Shown: one piece after another, positions 35,922-45,281 of the stretch | How positions within the stretch are numbered: the stretch's first letter is position 1 | How the letters are laid out: each line of letters starts with the position of its first letter | NCBI RefSeq assembly: GCF_036488675.1 | Contig: NZ_CP133148.1 | Location: forward strand, 124,001 to 188,000 | DNA: 64,000 bases | Source of the DNA: Sinorhizobium chiapasense | GTDB lineage: Bacteria; Pseudomonadota; Alphaproteobacteria; Rhizobiales; Rhizobiaceae | Reading direction: 5' to 3' | Notes under the pieces: model-generated | What the model saw: the letters and a program-made list of their open reading frames with translations, nothing else | The model's database searches: none | Told to the model about the DNA's origin: nothing | Made by a program: the position numbers and the translations under genes

Positions 35922-37121
35922 ATGGCCGCAACAACGCCGCTCTACGACACCTACATGCGTGCGCCGTTGCGTTTCGAGCGAGGCGAGGGCGTCTGGCTTA
36001 TTGCCGAGGACGGCTCGCGCTATCTCGATTTTGCCGCCGGCGTTGCCGTGAACTCGCTCGGCCATGCCCATCCGCACCTCGTCGAGGCGCTGAAGGCGCA
36101 GGCGGACAAGGTCTGGCATCTTTCCAACCTCTATGAGATTCCGGGCCAGGAAAGTCTGGCGCGCCGGCTGACGGCGGTGACCTTCGCGGACCGCGTGTTC
36201 TTCACGAATTCGGGTGCGGAGGCGCTGGAATGCGCCATCAAGACCGCGCGCCGCCATCACTTCGCCAAGGGAAATCCGGAAAAATTCCATATCATCACCT
36301 TCGAAGGCGCCTTCCATGGCCGCACGATCGCGACGATCGCCGCCGGCGGCCAGCAGAAGTACATCGAGGGTTTCGGACCAAAGGCACCGGGCTTCTATCA
36401 GGTTCCTTTCGGCGATATCGCCGCGGTCAAGGATGCGATCAACGACGAGACGGCGGCGATCCTGATCGAGCCGATCCAGGGCGAGGGCGGCATCCGCCCG
36501 GCCAGCAAGGAATTTCTGCAGGAGTTGCGGGCGCTTTGCGACGAATTCGGCCTGCTGCTCATCCTCGACGAGGTTCAGTGCGGCATTGGCCGGACCGGCA
36601 AGCTCTTCGCCTATGAATGGGCCGGCATCCGGCCGGATATCATGGCGGTCGCCAAGGGCATCGGCGGCGGCTTTCCCCTGGGCGCCTGCCTTGCGACCGA
36701 AGAGGCGGCTGCTGGCATGGTGACGGGCACGCATGGCTCGACCTATGGCGGCAATCCGCTGGCGATGGCGGTCGGAAACGCGGTCCTCGATGTCGTTCTC
36801 GCCGACGGGTTCCTGGAGCAGGTGCGCGACGTCGCGCTCGTTTTCCGGCAGGGGCTTGCGTCGCTCAAGGACCGGTTCCCGGATGTGATCGAGGAAATCC
36901 GCGGCGACGGGCTGATGCTCGGCATCAAGGCGAAGGTGCCCTCGGCTGACCTGTTGAAAGCAATCCGCGCCGAGAAGCTGCTTGCAGTTCCGGCCGGCGA
37001 AAACGTGCTGCGCCTGCTGCCGCCGTTGATCACCACCGCCGCCGAGGCCCGAGAAGGGCTCGCAAGGATCGAGCGCGCCGCCGAAGCGGTCAGGAGCAAC
37101 AGCGGCAACGCGGCGGCCTGA
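35922..37121 (+). CDS. argD: Acetylornithine aminotransferase ArgD
   Basis: The 399-residue PLP enzyme has the substrate/PLP region [15 protein letters not shown], the [14 protein letters not shown]sp and the PLP Lys in [14 protein letters not shown]. It converts N-acetylglutamate semialdehyde to N-acetylornithine. The ATG at 35922 has GGAAGGAG upstream. argF starts 34 bp after its stop, so the two form an arginine operon. Confidence 0.95.
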   Translation: MAATTPLYDTYMRAPLRFERGEGVWLIAEDGSRYLDFAAGVAVNSLGHAHPHLVEALKAQADKVWHLSNLYEIPGQESLARRLTAVTFADRVFFTNSGAEALECAIKTARRHHFAKGNPEKFHIITFEGAFHGRTIATIAAGGQQKYIEGFGPKAPGFYQVPFGDIAAVKDAINDETAAILIEPIQGEGGIRPASKEFLQELRALCDEFGLLLILDEVQCGIGRTGKLFAYEWAGIRPDIMAVAKGIGGGFPLGACLATEEAAAGMVTGTHGSTYGGNPLAMAVGNAVLDVVLADGFLEQVRDVALVFRQGLASLKDRFPDVIEEIRGDGLMLGIKAKVPSADLLKAIRAEKLLAVPAGENVLRLLPPLITTAAEAREGLARIERAAEAVRSNSGNAAA

Positions 37122-37155
37122 TCGGCCCGACTCTCACGACAGGAATTCTTGAGCA

Positions 37156-38073
37156 ATGACAGGTACCAGACATTTTCTCGACATCTCGGCGATGGCGGCT
37201 ACCGACTTGAGGACGATCATCGACGACGCGCGCGTTCGCAAGGCGGCAACCAAGGACGGCACCGCCGAACGCCCGCTTGCCGGCAAGATGCTCGCGATGA
37301 TTTTCGAGAAGCCCTCCACCCGCACGCGCGTCTCCTTTGACGTCGGCATGCGCCAGCTCGGCGGCGAGACCTTGTTCCTTTCCGGAACTGAAATGCAGCT
37401 CGGCCGCGCCGAGACGATCGGTGATACGGCCAAGGTACTTTCGCGCTATGTGGACGCGATCATGATCCGCACGACCGACCATCGGCGACTGCTGGAGCTC
37501 GCCGAACACGCTACGGTGCCGGTCATCAATGGTTTGACCGACGACACGCATCCTTGTCAGCTCATGGCCGACATCATGACGTTCGAGGAGCATCGCGGAT
37601 CGGTTAAAGGCAAGACGATTGCCTGGACGGGCGACGGCAACAACGTCCTTCATTCGCTGATCGAAGGCTCCGCACGCTTCGGATATCGCATGAACATGGC
37701 GGTGCCGCTCGGTTCCGAACCGCAAGACAAATTCCTCAACTGGGCGCGCAACAATGGCGGCGATATCCTGCTTTGCCATGAGGCCGAGCAGGCCGTCGCC
37801 GGCGCCCATTGCGTCGTCACCGACACCTGGGTGTCGATGAACCAGGAGCACCGCGCCCGCGGCCACAATGTTTTCCAGCCGTATCAGGTCAACGAGGCCC
37901 TGATGAAGCATGCTGACCCGGACGCGCTGTTCATGCACTGCCTGCCGGCACACCGCGGCGAGGAGGTGACGGACGAGGTCATTGACGGCCCGCAGTCGGT
38001 CGTTTTCGACGAGGCGGAAAACCGGCTGCACGCGCAGAAATCGATCCTTGCCTGGTGCATGGGCATCGTCTGA
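37156..38073 (+). CDS. argF: Ornithine carbamoyltransferase ArgF
   Basis: The 305-residue enzyme makes citrulline from ornithine and carbamoyl phosphate. The carbamoyl-phosphate motif [11 protein letters not shown], the HPCQLMAD motif and the [10 protein letters not shown] catalytic Cys segment are all intact. A 272-bp gap without a recognisable gene follows. Confidence 0.96.
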   Translation: MTGTRHFLDISAMAATDLRTIIDDARVRKAATKDGTAERPLAGKMLAMIFEKPSTRTRVSFDVGMRQLGGETLFLSGTEMQLGRAETIGDTAKVLSRYVDAIMIRTTDHRRLLELAEHATVPVINGLTDDTHPCQLMADIMTFEEHRGSVKGKTIAWTGDGNNVLHSLIEGSARFGYRMNMAVPLGSEPQDKFLNWARNNGGDILLCHEAEQAVAGAHCVVTDTWVSMNQEHRARGHNVFQPYQVNEALMKHADPDALFMHCLPAHRGEEVTDEVIDGPQSVVFDEAENRLHAQKSILAWCMGIV

Positions 38074-38345
38074 GGAGCAGTACCGATCTTTAGAAACCGA
38101 GACTCCTATTGAATTTATCGAGCTGAAACACAATTTAGGCGGCAAGCGGGCGGCTTCGGTTCTGCTGCCGGGTAGTGGCCGCCATCAGCCATTGTGCATT
38201 GCGGGCGCGTGCTGCGCACCGTCGGAATGCACATGCCTTCTGGAAAAATTCGATCGCGACAGGGTCAAAATGAGATGGCGGGCAGGCTGCGCCGGGGATG
38301 CCGATGTCTCCACGCAGCTTTCGCCTGCGATGCAAGGAGCAAGAT

Positions 38346-39341
38346 ATGACAGAAACAGCACGGGGGCTTGGCGAATTCGATTTTGCCGGTGACGACCACG
38401 TTGTGCCTTTCCACGTTGAAGGGCTCGACGTGCGCGGGCGCGCCGTGCAGCTCGGGCCGATGCTCGACGCCATCCTGGAGCGGCACAATTATCCGCTGCC
38501 GGTGGCGCGTCTGGTTGCAGAGACAGTGGTGCTGACGGTGCTGCTCGGCACGTCGCTGAAGTTTGAGGGCAAGCTGATCGTTCAGACCCAGGGCGACGGT
38601 CCGGTCGATCTTGTGGTCGCGGACTTTTCGACCCCGGATCGGGTCCGCGCCTATGCCCGTTACAGCGAGGAGGCGCTCGCCGCGGCCGAGCAGGGTGGAC
38701 GCACGCAGCCCCATGAGCTCCTCGGCAAGGGGGTTCTTGCCTTCACCATCGACCAGGGCGCTCACATGCAGCGCTACCAGGGTATTGTCGAACTCGACGG
38801 TGCAACGCTCGAGGAAATCGCTGGCGCCTATTTCCGCCAGTCGGAGCAGATTCCGACCAAGGTGCGCCTTGGTGTTGCCGAGCTTCTCGATCGCGACGAG
38901 AACGGAAAGCCGCGGCACCGCTGGCGCGCTGGTGGCATGGTTGCCCAGTTCCTGCCGGACGCCCCCGAACGCATGCGCCAGCCGGACCTTCCGGGCGGCG
39001 ATGGCGACGAAGGCGAAGCTCTCCAGCTCTTCGCGGAAGATGATCTCTGGTCGGAAGCCAAGGTGATGGTCGAGACGATCGACACCGACGAACTGACCGA
39101 TCCGACCGTCGGAACGGAACGGCTGCTCTACCGACTGTTCCATGAACGCGGGGTCCGCGTCTATCAGCCGCAAGCGGTCTATGATCGCTGCAGCTGCTCG
39201 CGCGAGAAGATCCGGGGAGTATTGGCGGGGCTCGACAGCGACGACATCGAAAGCAGCATCGAAGACGGCGAGGTCAAGGTGACGTGCGAGTTCTGCTCCA
39301 CCACCTATCGTTTCGAGGCGAGCGAAGTGCGCCCTCAGTGA
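38346..39341 (+). CDS. hslO: Hsp33 redox-regulated chaperone HslO
   Basis: The 331-residue protein has the four zinc-binding cysteines of Hsp33 near the C-terminus in the CSC and CEFC pattern (YDRCSCSREKI and VKVTCEFCSTTYRF). Disulfide formation at these switches on holdase activity under oxidative stress. The ATG at 38346 has AAGGAG upstream. Confidence 0.95.
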   Translation: MTETARGLGEFDFAGDDHVVPFHVEGLDVRGRAVQLGPMLDAILERHNYPLPVARLVAETVVLTVLLGTSLKFEGKLIVQTQGDGPVDLVVADFSTPDRVRAYARYSEEALAAAEQGGRTQPHELLGKGVLAFTIDQGAHMQRYQGIVELDGATLEEIAGAYFRQSEQIPTKVRLGVAELLDRDENGKPRHRWRAGGMVAQFLPDAPERMRQPDLPGGDGDEGEALQLFAEDDLWSEAKVMVETIDTDELTDPTVGTERLLYRLFHERGVRVYQPQAVYDRCSCSREKIRGVLAGLDSDDIESSIEDGEVKVTCEFCSTTYRFEASEVRPQ

Positions 39342-39397
39342 TGCATCTCCACCTGATGCATTTCAACTGATGTCCGAACGGTGTTTGGTCCGCGCCC

Positions 39398-39790
39398 TCA
39401 GTTCAGGGTGCGGACCAGCCCGGGCGAATCGAGCGAGAAGGCGGGGATAGCGACATTGAAGGTCTCTCCGTCCTCGGCCTCCATGCTGTAGTGGCCGAAC
39501 ATGACGCCCGAGGGTGTATCCAGCGGGCAACCGGAGGAGTATTCGTAAGTGTCGCCGGGGTTGAGCAGAGGCTGCTCGCCGATCACGCCGGGGCCACTCA
39601 CTTCGTCCACTTGGCCGTTCTCGTCGGTGATGTGCCAGTAACGGGTCATCAGGCGAACCGTGATTTCGGAATGGTTAGAGATGACGATGCGATAGCCCCA
39701 GACATAGCGGCTATCGTCCGGATCCGACTGTTCTTCCAGATAGTACGGTTCCACCGTGACTTCGATGTCGCGAGTCAGGGCACGATACAT
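39398..39790 (-). CDS. apaG: ApaG/CoA domain protein ApaG
   Basis: The 130-residue immunoglobulin-like beta sandwich shows the ApaG pattern: [27 protein letters not shown], the glycine cluster [10 protein letters not shown] and [16 protein letters not shown]. Linked to Co2+ resistance and Mg2+ efflux in enterics; the molecular role is not clear. The ATG at 39790 has AAGGTG upstream; a GTG three codons earlier is possible. Converges with hslO. Confidence 0.94.
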   Translation of the reverse strand: MYRALTRDIEVTVEPYYLEEQSDPDDSRYVWGYRIVISNHSEITVRLMTRYWHITDENGQVDEVSGPGVIGEQPLLNPGDTYEYSSGCPLDTPSGVMFGHYSMEAEDGETFNVAIPAFSLDSPGLVRTLN

Positions 39791-39900
39791 GTGCAACACC
39801 TTATGCCAAATTTATTCGGGTATTCTACTGCAATATGGTTTCGGCAAGAATAACAGCAAGATTGCATGAGTCCCATTCAAATTAGACGGAGCCGAGATCC

Positions 39901-40515
39901 ATGCTCGACGGTGCGGTGCGCAGGCGGCTCGATCCGCTTCTTGACCGGTTGGGCGTCGCTCTCGTCAGGCGCGGCGTAAGGGCTGACACGATCACGATTG
40001 TCGGTCTTGGCCTCGGACTGGCGGCCGCGGGCCTCATCGCATATCGGTTCTATCTCGCCGGCGCCGTCATGATCCTGCTCAGCCGGTTGTGTGACGGTCT
40101 CGACGGGGCCGTGGCGCGCGCCAGCCGCCGCACGGATTTCGGCGGGTTTCTCGATATCGTCCTCGACTTCGCCTTCTATGGCGCAGTCCCGCTCGCCTTC
40201 ATCGTCGCGGATCCATCTGCAAACGGCCTTGCCGGCGCCTTTCTGCTTTTCTCCTTCTATGTCAACGGATCGAGCTTTCTCGCCTATGCCATTATGGCCG
40301 AGAAGCGCGCAATGACGACCAGCGTGCGTGGAGCAAAGTCGCTCTATTTCACGACCGGGCTCGCCGAGGCGACCGAGACCATCATTGTTTTCCTAGCCTT
40401 CTGCCTGTTTCCCGCGTGGTTCCCACCTCTCGCGGCGGTGTTCGCGGTCGTCTGCCTCTACACGGCCGTATCGCGGATCGTTCTTGCCCGCCTCAGCTTC
40501 CTGGAGCCGCGATAA
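39901..40515 (+). CDS. CDP-alcohol phosphatidyltransferase family membrane protein
   Basis: The 204-residue integral membrane enzyme has the full catalytic signature from DGLDGAVARAS through GGFLDIVLD: Asp and Gly spaced as D-x2-D-G-x2-A-R-x8-G-x3-D-x3-D. About five or six helices follow. Such enzymes move phosphatidyl groups onto alcohols (phosphatidylglycerol phosphate, phosphatidylserine, and related lipids); the acceptor cannot be read from sequence. It converges with metZ. Confidence 0.9.
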   Translation: MLDGAVRRRLDPLLDRLGVALVRRGVRADTITIVGLGLGLAAAGLIAYRFYLAGAVMILLSRLCDGLDGAVARASRRTDFGGFLDIVLDFAFYGAVPLAFIVADPSANGLAGAFLLFSFYVNGSSFLAYAIMAEKRAMTTSVRGAKSLYFTTGLAEATETIIVFLAFCLFPAWFPPLAAVFAVVCLYTAVSRIVLARLSFLEPR

Positions 40516-40543
40516 AGAAACCGCCCGCGTAATGACGGGCGGC
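40513..40543 (-). terminator. Terminator of metZ
   Basis: CCGCCCG / CGGGCGG hairpin with an 8-base loop. On the minus strand it is followed by TTTCTTT, so it fits metZ; it also follows the convergent phosphatidyltransferase stop. Confidence 0.75.
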
Positions 40544-40565
40544 GTCAGTTGAAGCAGCGGGTTGA

Positions 40566-41750
40566 TCAGGCCGTCACGCTCTTCAACGCGCGAGCGAAAT
40601 CCTCGATCAGATCCTCGCTGTCCTCGATGCCGGCGGAGAAGCGCACGGTGCCGGCGGAAATGCCGAGTTCGGCGCGAGCTTCCTCCGTCAGGTTCTTGTG
40701 CGTTGTCGTGGCCGGATGGGTGATCAGGCTCTTGGAATCGCCGAGGTTGTTGGAGATCCGGACGATTTCCAATGCGTTCTGAAGCGCGAACGCCGCTTCC
40801 TTGCCGCCCTTGAGTTCGAAGGCGACCAGCGTCGAGCCGCCGGTCATCTGCTTCGCAATGATGTCAGCCTGCGGATGGTCCTTGCGGCCGGGATAGATGA
40901 CGCGGCCGACCTGCGGTTGCTCGGCGAGGAAATCGGCGATGAGCCGGGCGCTTTCCGTCTGCTGTTTGACCCGCAGCGGCAGCGTCTCGATGCCCTTGAG
41001 CAATGTCCAGGCGTTGAACGGCGACATGGCCGGGCCGGTATGGCGGAAATAATCGTGGAGGTTTTCGTCGATCCATTCCTTGTTGGAAAGCACGACGCCG
41101 CCGAGGCAGCGGCCCTGGCCGTCGATGTGCTTGGTGGCGGAGTAGACGACGACATGCGCGCCGAGTTCGAGCGGCTTCTGGAAGAGGGGGGTCGCGAACA
41201 CATTGTCGACGACCAGTTTGGCGCCGATCTGATCGGCGAGCTTGGCGACGCCGGCGATGTCGATCACTTCGAGCGTCGGGTTGGTCGGGCTCTCCAGGAA
41301 GAAGACCTTGGTGTTCGGGCGAACCGCCTTCTCCCAGTTTGCGAGATCGCGGCCGTCGACGAGCGTACATTCGACACCGTATTTGGGCGCGAGGGTCTCC
41401 ACGACCCAGCGGCACGAACCGAAAAGCGCGCGGGCGGCGACGATGTGATCGCCCGCCTTCACCTGGCAGAGGATCGCCGAGGCAACGGCCGCCATGCCGG
41501 AGGCGGTGGCGCGGGCGTCTTCGGCTCCTTCAAGCATGCACATGCGCTTTTCGAACATGTCGTTGGTCGGACTGCCGTAGCGCGCATAGATGAAGCCGTC
41601 GGTCTCGCCCTTGAAGCGGGCTTCCGCAGCTTCGGACGTTTCGTAGACGAAGCCCTGTGTCAGAAAGATCGCTTCGGAGGTTTCGCCGTATTGCGAACGG
41701 AGCGTTCCGCCATGGACGAGTTGGGTTGCCGGGCGCCAGGTCTTGCTCAT
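40566..41750 (-). CDS. metZ: O-succinylhomoserine sulfhydrylase MetZ
   Basis: The 394-residue PLP enzyme belongs to the Cys/Met metabolism family. It has the PLP Lys in VYSATKHIDGQGRCLGG, DNVFATP and the C-terminal RFSAGIED. It makes homocysteine from O-succinylhomoserine and sulfide. The start at 41750 lies 17 bases after a terminator hairpin and a SAM-II aptamer, so expression is turned off by S-adenosylmethionine. An upstream in-frame start at 41813 would begin inside the aptamer-terminator region. Confidence 0.95.
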   Translation of the reverse strand: MSKTWRPATQLVHGGTLRSQYGETSEAIFLTQGFVYETSEAAEARFKGETDGFIYARYGSPTNDMFEKRMCMLEGAEDARATASGMAAVASAILCQVKAGDHIVAARALFGSCRWVVETLAPKYGVECTLVDGRDLANWEKAVRPNTKVFFLESPTNPTLEVIDIAGVAKLADQIGAKLVVDNVFATPLFQKPLELGAHVVVYSATKHIDGQGRCLGGVVLSNKEWIDENLHDYFRHTGPAMSPFNAWTLLKGIETLPLRVKQQTESARLIADFLAEQPQVGRVIYPGRKDHPQADIIAKQMTGGSTLVAFELKGGKEAAFALQNALEIVRISNNLGDSKSLITHPATTTHKNLTEEARAELGISAGTVRFSAGIEDSEDLIEDFARALKSVTA

Positions 41751-41766
41751 GCGACAATCACTTTCA

Positions 41767-41800
41767 AACAAAAAAACCGGCCGCGAAAACGGGCCGGTTT
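41767..41800 (-). terminator. Riboswitch expression platform: terminator in the metZ leader
   Basis: On the minus strand, AAACCGGCC and GGCCGGTTT arms with a T-run (T8-like) just before metZ. Its 5' arm ACCGGCC can also pair with GGCCGGT inside the SAM-II aptamer, forming a competing antiterminator. Confidence 0.85.
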
Positions 41801-41807
41801 GACACCC

Positions 41808-41865
41808 GGCCATTTTAGCTACTTGTTTAACGTGGCTGCAAGCCGACCGGCCAAATCACCACGGG
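41808..41865 (-). ncRNA. SAM-II riboswitch (metA element) upstream of metZ
   Basis: The minus-strand RNA has P1 arms CGTGG and CCACG, the conserved GTGATTT, then TTGCAGCCACG, TTAAACAAG and GCTAAAA. These are the diagnostic conserved blocks of the SAM-II pseudoknot found in alphaproteobacterial methionine genes. It is followed by the terminator and the metZ start. Confidence 0.92.
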
Positions 41866-41946
41866 ATAAAGCTCCAATACTGCCTGGGCGCGCTTGCGTC
41901 AATTCCCGGAGTTTGGTTTTGTCTGGCAACTGGAATGAGGTTCGGA

Positions 41947-43044
41947 ATGGCTCGCGAGACAGGGATTTTGGCCGACCGCGCAATTGCCGCGCTGTTTGCC
42001 ACGGGGCGCTTGAAAAGCGAGAGACCGCTGGATGATGACCAGATCCAGCCGGCGAGCCTCGACCTGCGCCTCGGCGCCAAGGCGTTTCGCGTCCGGGCGA
42101 GCTTCATGCCCGGCCCGGCCCATCTTGTTGCCGACAAGCTCGACCGCCTGAAACTGCATGTCATTGATCTCACGGTCGGGGCGGTGCTGGAAACGGGCTG
42201 CGTCTATATCGTGCCGCTGATGGAGAGCCTCGCACTGCCGGAAAACATGTCGGCTTCCGCCAATCCGAAGAGTTCGACCGGACGCCTCGATATCTTCACG
42301 CGCGTCATCACCGACAGGGCGCAGGAGTTCGACAAGATCCCCGCCGGCTACAGCGGCCCGCTCTATCTGGAAATCAGCCCGCGCACCTTTCCGATCGTCG
42401 TCAGGCGCGGTTCACGCCTGTCGCAGATCCGTTTCCGCGTTGGTCAGTCGATGCTCTCCGAACAGGAGCTTCTGGCGCTGCACGAAAGCGACGTGCTCGT
42501 CGCAAGCGAGCGGCCCAACGTCACCGGCGGCGGCATTGCGCTTTCGATCGATCTCAAGGGCACCGGTCCGGACGGCCTCATCGGCTACCGCGGCAAGCAC
42601 CATACCTCGGTCGTGGATGTCGACAAGAAGGCGGAGCATCCGATCTTCGATTTCTGGGAGCCGCTCTACAGCCGCGGCCGCGACGATCTGATCCTCGATC
42701 CGGACGAGTTCTACATCCTCGTCTCGCGCGAGGCGGTGCATGTTCCGCCGCTCTACGCGGCCGAAATGACACCCTTTGATCCTCTGGTCGGCGAGTTCCG
42801 CGTCCACTATGCCGGCTTCTTCGATCCGGGCTTCGGGCACGCCTTGGCCGGCGGCAGCGGCAGTCGGGCGGTGCTGGAGGTCCGCAGCCACGAAGTGCCG
42901 TTTATCCTGGAGCACGGGCAGATCGTCGGCCGCCTCGTCTACGAGCACATGATGGAGCGGCCGGAAGGTCTCTATGGCCTCGACCTTGGCTCGAACTATC
43001 AGGCCCAAGGCCTGAAGCTTTCCAAGCATTTTCGCGCCGAGTGA
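41947..43044 (+). CDS. dcd: 2'-deoxycytidine 5'-triphosphate deaminase, long double-domain form
   Basis: This 365-residue protein is about twice the size of E. coli Dcd. It has two dUTPase-fold-like halves: the first with NPKSSTGRLDIFTRVITD and SPRTFPIVVRRGSRLSQIRF, the second with RSHEVPFILEHGQIVGRLVYE. It is the alphaproteobacterial DCD_N type that converts dCTP to dUTP. The start at ATG 41947 (MARETG) has TGAGG upstream; ATG 41935 is an alternative. It diverges from metZ. Confidence 0.9.
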   Translation: MARETGILADRAIAALFATGRLKSERPLDDDQIQPASLDLRLGAKAFRVRASFMPGPAHLVADKLDRLKLHVIDLTVGAVLETGCVYIVPLMESLALPENMSASANPKSSTGRLDIFTRVITDRAQEFDKIPAGYSGPLYLEISPRTFPIVVRRGSRLSQIRFRVGQSMLSEQELLALHESDVLVASERPNVTGGGIALSIDLKGTGPDGLIGYRGKHHTSVVDVDKKAEHPIFDFWEPLYSRGRDDLILDPDEFYILVSREAVHVPPLYAAEMTPFDPLVGEFRVHYAGFFDPGFGHALAGGSGSRAVLEVRSHEVPFILEHGQIVGRLVYEHMMERPEGLYGLDLGSNYQAQGLKLSKHFRAE

Positions 43045-43047
43045 GCC

Positions 43048-43152
43048 CCGAGCAATTCCAGGAAAAGTGTGTAACGGTTTTCCGTCCGGAATCGCGTAGC
43101 TTCAAGGAACTGGATCATTTCGCTGTTCAATGACGGAATGAAATGATCTAGT
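43048..43152. repeat. Short repeat, module A
   Basis: GAGCAATTCCAGGAAAAGTG, CGGTTTTCCGTCCGGAATCG, then a ATCATTTC / GAAATGAT hairpin. It lies between dcd and tRNA-Gly. Confidence 0.8.
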
Positions 43153-43195
43153 CGCTTGACAGATCGCGGTTGTTGAGGAAATTTCCGCTTCTGTC

Positions 43196-43270
43196 GCGGG
43201 TGTAGTTCAGTGGTAGAACGCCAGCTTCCCAAGCTTGATGTCGTCGGTTCGATCCCGATCACCCGCTCCA
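43196..43270 (+). tRNA. tRNA-Gly (anticodon CCC)
   Basis: The complete 75-base cloverleaf reads: acceptor GCGGGTG/CACCCGC, D-arm GTTC/GAAC, anticodon arm CCAGC-TTCCCAA-GCTTG, T-arm GTCGG-TTCGATC-CCGAT, discriminator T and CCA. The anticodon stem has a C28/U42 mismatch. It decodes GGG. Confidence 0.95.
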
Positions 43271-43421
43271 TTTTTCTTGTCTCGTCCAACGATATGATGG
43301 AACTCCGGGATGGCTCGTGCGATCGAGGTTCCTGTAGCCAGTCGGGCAACATCTCGATAATCTTTGGAAAACCAAACCGAATCCGCGTGTTCCAGGCCGC
43401 GGCTCCAAGTATCGGATCGTA

Positions 43422-44273
43422 ATGACGCGTGCTCTGAGTCTACGTATTTGCGGAATCCTTGCGCTCTGCGCCTTCCTCGTCGCCGATCCGGTGCTTGCGC
43501 AACCGCGGGATCTGCCGCTTCTCTTCGACGCCCGCGAACGCATCGCCCGGCCGGACCTGACCGGACTTGCACGGCTTCGCTTTTTGACGACGGTCGATTT
43601 TCCGCCGTTCAATTTCATCGACCAATCGGGCAAGCTTTCGGGTTTCCACGTCGACCTCGCCCGCGAAATCTGCCGCGAGCTTGAGATCGAGGACAAATGC
43701 CAGATTCAGGCGGTGACCTATGCGGAACTGATCCCGGCGCTCGAACAAGGCCAGGGGGAGGCCGTCGTCGCGGGTATCGCAGTTCGCCCGGAACTGCGCC
43801 AGCGTTTCGCCTTCTCCAGGGCTTTCATGCAGTTGCCGGCTCGTTTCGCTGTCAACACGAAGGCAGAAGATGCCGTGGCTAACGCGGCTGAGCTCGAAGG
43901 CAAGCCCGTCGGCGTCGTGTCCGGCACGACGCACGAGGCCATGCTCAAGGCCTTTTTCCCGAAAATCGAGCCCAAGGCCTTTCCAGACCGGGAGGCGATG
44001 CTTTCGGCTTTGCGGCAGGGTTCGGTTGCGGCCGTCTTCTCCGACGGCATGCAGCTCTCGTTCTGGGTTTCGGCCAGTGTCGCCGGAGGATGTTGTGCCT
44101 TGCTCAATGGCGCTTATTTCTCGCAACACTACCTAGGGGAAGGTTTGACGATCATGAACCGCAAGGCCGAGCCGGCATTGACCCAGGCGATCGATCACGC
44201 CTTGCTGGCGCTGTCGCGCAGCGGCAGGCTCGAGGAGATCTATCTGCGCTACTTCCCGAACGGCATTTATTGA
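43422..44273 (+). CDS. Periplasmic amino-acid-type ABC substrate-binding protein
   Basis: The 283-residue protein has a signal peptide (SLRICGILALCAFLVADPVLAQ) and an SBP_bac_3 domain: LTTVDFPPFNFIDQSG, FHVDLAREICRELE and GIAVRPELRQRFAFSRAFMQ. It probably binds a polar amino acid. No permease or ATPase gene is adjacent, so it is an orphan binding protein or a signalling receptor. A near-by tRNA-Gly lies upstream but is not linked. Confidence 0.88.
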   Translation: MTRALSLRICGILALCAFLVADPVLAQPRDLPLLFDARERIARPDLTGLARLRFLTTVDFPPFNFIDQSGKLSGFHVDLAREICRELEIEDKCQIQAVTYAELIPALEQGQGEAVVAGIAVRPELRQRFAFSRAFMQLPARFAVNTKAEDAVANAAELEGKPVGVVSGTTHEAMLKAFFPKIEPKAFPDREAMLSALRQGSVAAVFSDGMQLSFWVSASVAGGCCALLNGAYFSQHYLGEGLTIMNRKAEPALTQAIDHALLALSRSGRLEEIYLRYFPNGIY

Positions 44274-44293
44274 TCGAAGCGGAGCCAGCGCTC

Positions 44294-44392
44294 CTAGAGC
44301 ATCCCGCTTTCAAGTGGAATCGCTGAAAGCGGATAAGATGCTCTAGAATCAAAGTGCTAGAGCGTCCTTTGTGCGTTCACCGCTCTAGCCAC
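44294..44392. repeat. Short repeat, module B
   Basis: GAGCATCCCGCTTTCAAGTG, CGCTGAAAGCGGATAAGATG, CTAGAATCAAAGTGCTAGAG, GCGTCCTTTGTGCG. It lies between convergent stops, and CGCTCTAG overlaps the end of the next gene. Confidence 0.8.
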
Positions 44393-45197
44393 GCCGGAAA
44401 GGCAGCATCAGCGACCAGGCGAGCTTGATCGGCGCGTCGCGCCCATAGGCCTTGAGGCCCGTCTCGATGGCATCGTCGCCGCTTGCCGGTTGTGCCACAT
44501 AGGTGGAGAACAGCCGGTCCCAGATTGAAAGGTTGAAGCCGTAGTTGGAATCCGTCTCGATCCCCTCGACGGAGTGGTGGATGCGATGCATGTCTGGCGT
44601 GACGATGAAACACCGCAGCCGCCGCTCGATCTTGGGCTGTAGGCGCAGATTGGCGTGGTTGAACATGGCGCCGGCGTTGAGGACGATTTCGAAGAGCAGC
44701 ACGGACAGGGCAGGGGCGCCGAGTAAAACAATGATCGCCGCCTTCCACACCATCGAGAGAAGAATTTCCAAAGGATGGAAGCGGAGTGCCGTCGTCAGAT
44801 CAACCCCCGGATCGGCATGATGGACGCGATGGATACGCCAAAGGATCGGCAGCTTATGGGAGGCAACGTGCTCCAGCCAGACGGCAAAATCCAGCACGAC
44901 GAAGGCGATTAGGCCGGAAAGCAGCGCTGGGACGCCCAGTGCGGGCAGCGCCCCGTATCGGTGGGCGTCGGCCCAGAGCGCAACGCCCGTGGCTGCGGCC
45001 GGAAAGACGATGCGCAGGAAGACCGAGGAGAGAACGAGAATCGAAAGGTTCGTCGCCCAGCGACGGGCCTTCAACGCTTTCACGAGCTCCGGTCGTTCCA
45101 GGCGCGGATGAGAGAGTTCGAGCAGCGCGAGGAGGGCGAAGGCAGTGGCAAAGGCGATGAGGCGCCAAAGCGGTTCCGCAACACCGTAAAACAGCAT
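44385..45197 (-). CDS. Sterol desaturase/fatty acid hydroxylase family protein
   Basis: The 270-residue integral membrane di-iron enzyme has the three His clusters of the family: EHVASH, HRVHHAD and HRIHHS, plus NHAN between, among four or five membrane helices. These bind two irons and hydroxylate or desaturate a lipid. The substrate is unknown; bacterial members often act on hopanoid, ornithine-lipid or carotenoid-like lipids. The stop lies inside the right end of the repeat. Confidence 0.9.
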   Translation of the reverse strand: MLFYGVAEPLWRLIAFATAFALLALLELSHPRLERPELVKALKARRWATNLSILVLSSVFLRIVFPAAATGVALWADAHRYGALPALGVPALLSGLIAFVVLDFAVWLEHVASHKLPILWRIHRVHHADPGVDLTTALRFHPLEILLSMVWKAAIIVLLGAPALSVLLFEIVLNAGAMFNHANLRLQPKIERRLRCFIVTPDMHRIHHSVEGIETDSNYGFNLSIWDRLFSTYVAQPASGDDAIETGLKAYGRDAPIKLAWSLMLPFRRG

Positions 45198-45281
45198 CCG
45201 TTTAGACCTCGTCGATGCGCTCCAGTCGCCCGGAACAGCGGGGAGCCGGCCCGCGCCTCCGGCGATTCTGGGTTAGGGAAT

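Noticed and set aside
43207..43696. Open frames reading across tRNA-Gly
   Set aside because: They cover a tRNA and the start of the binding-protein gene in another frame; no coding evidence.
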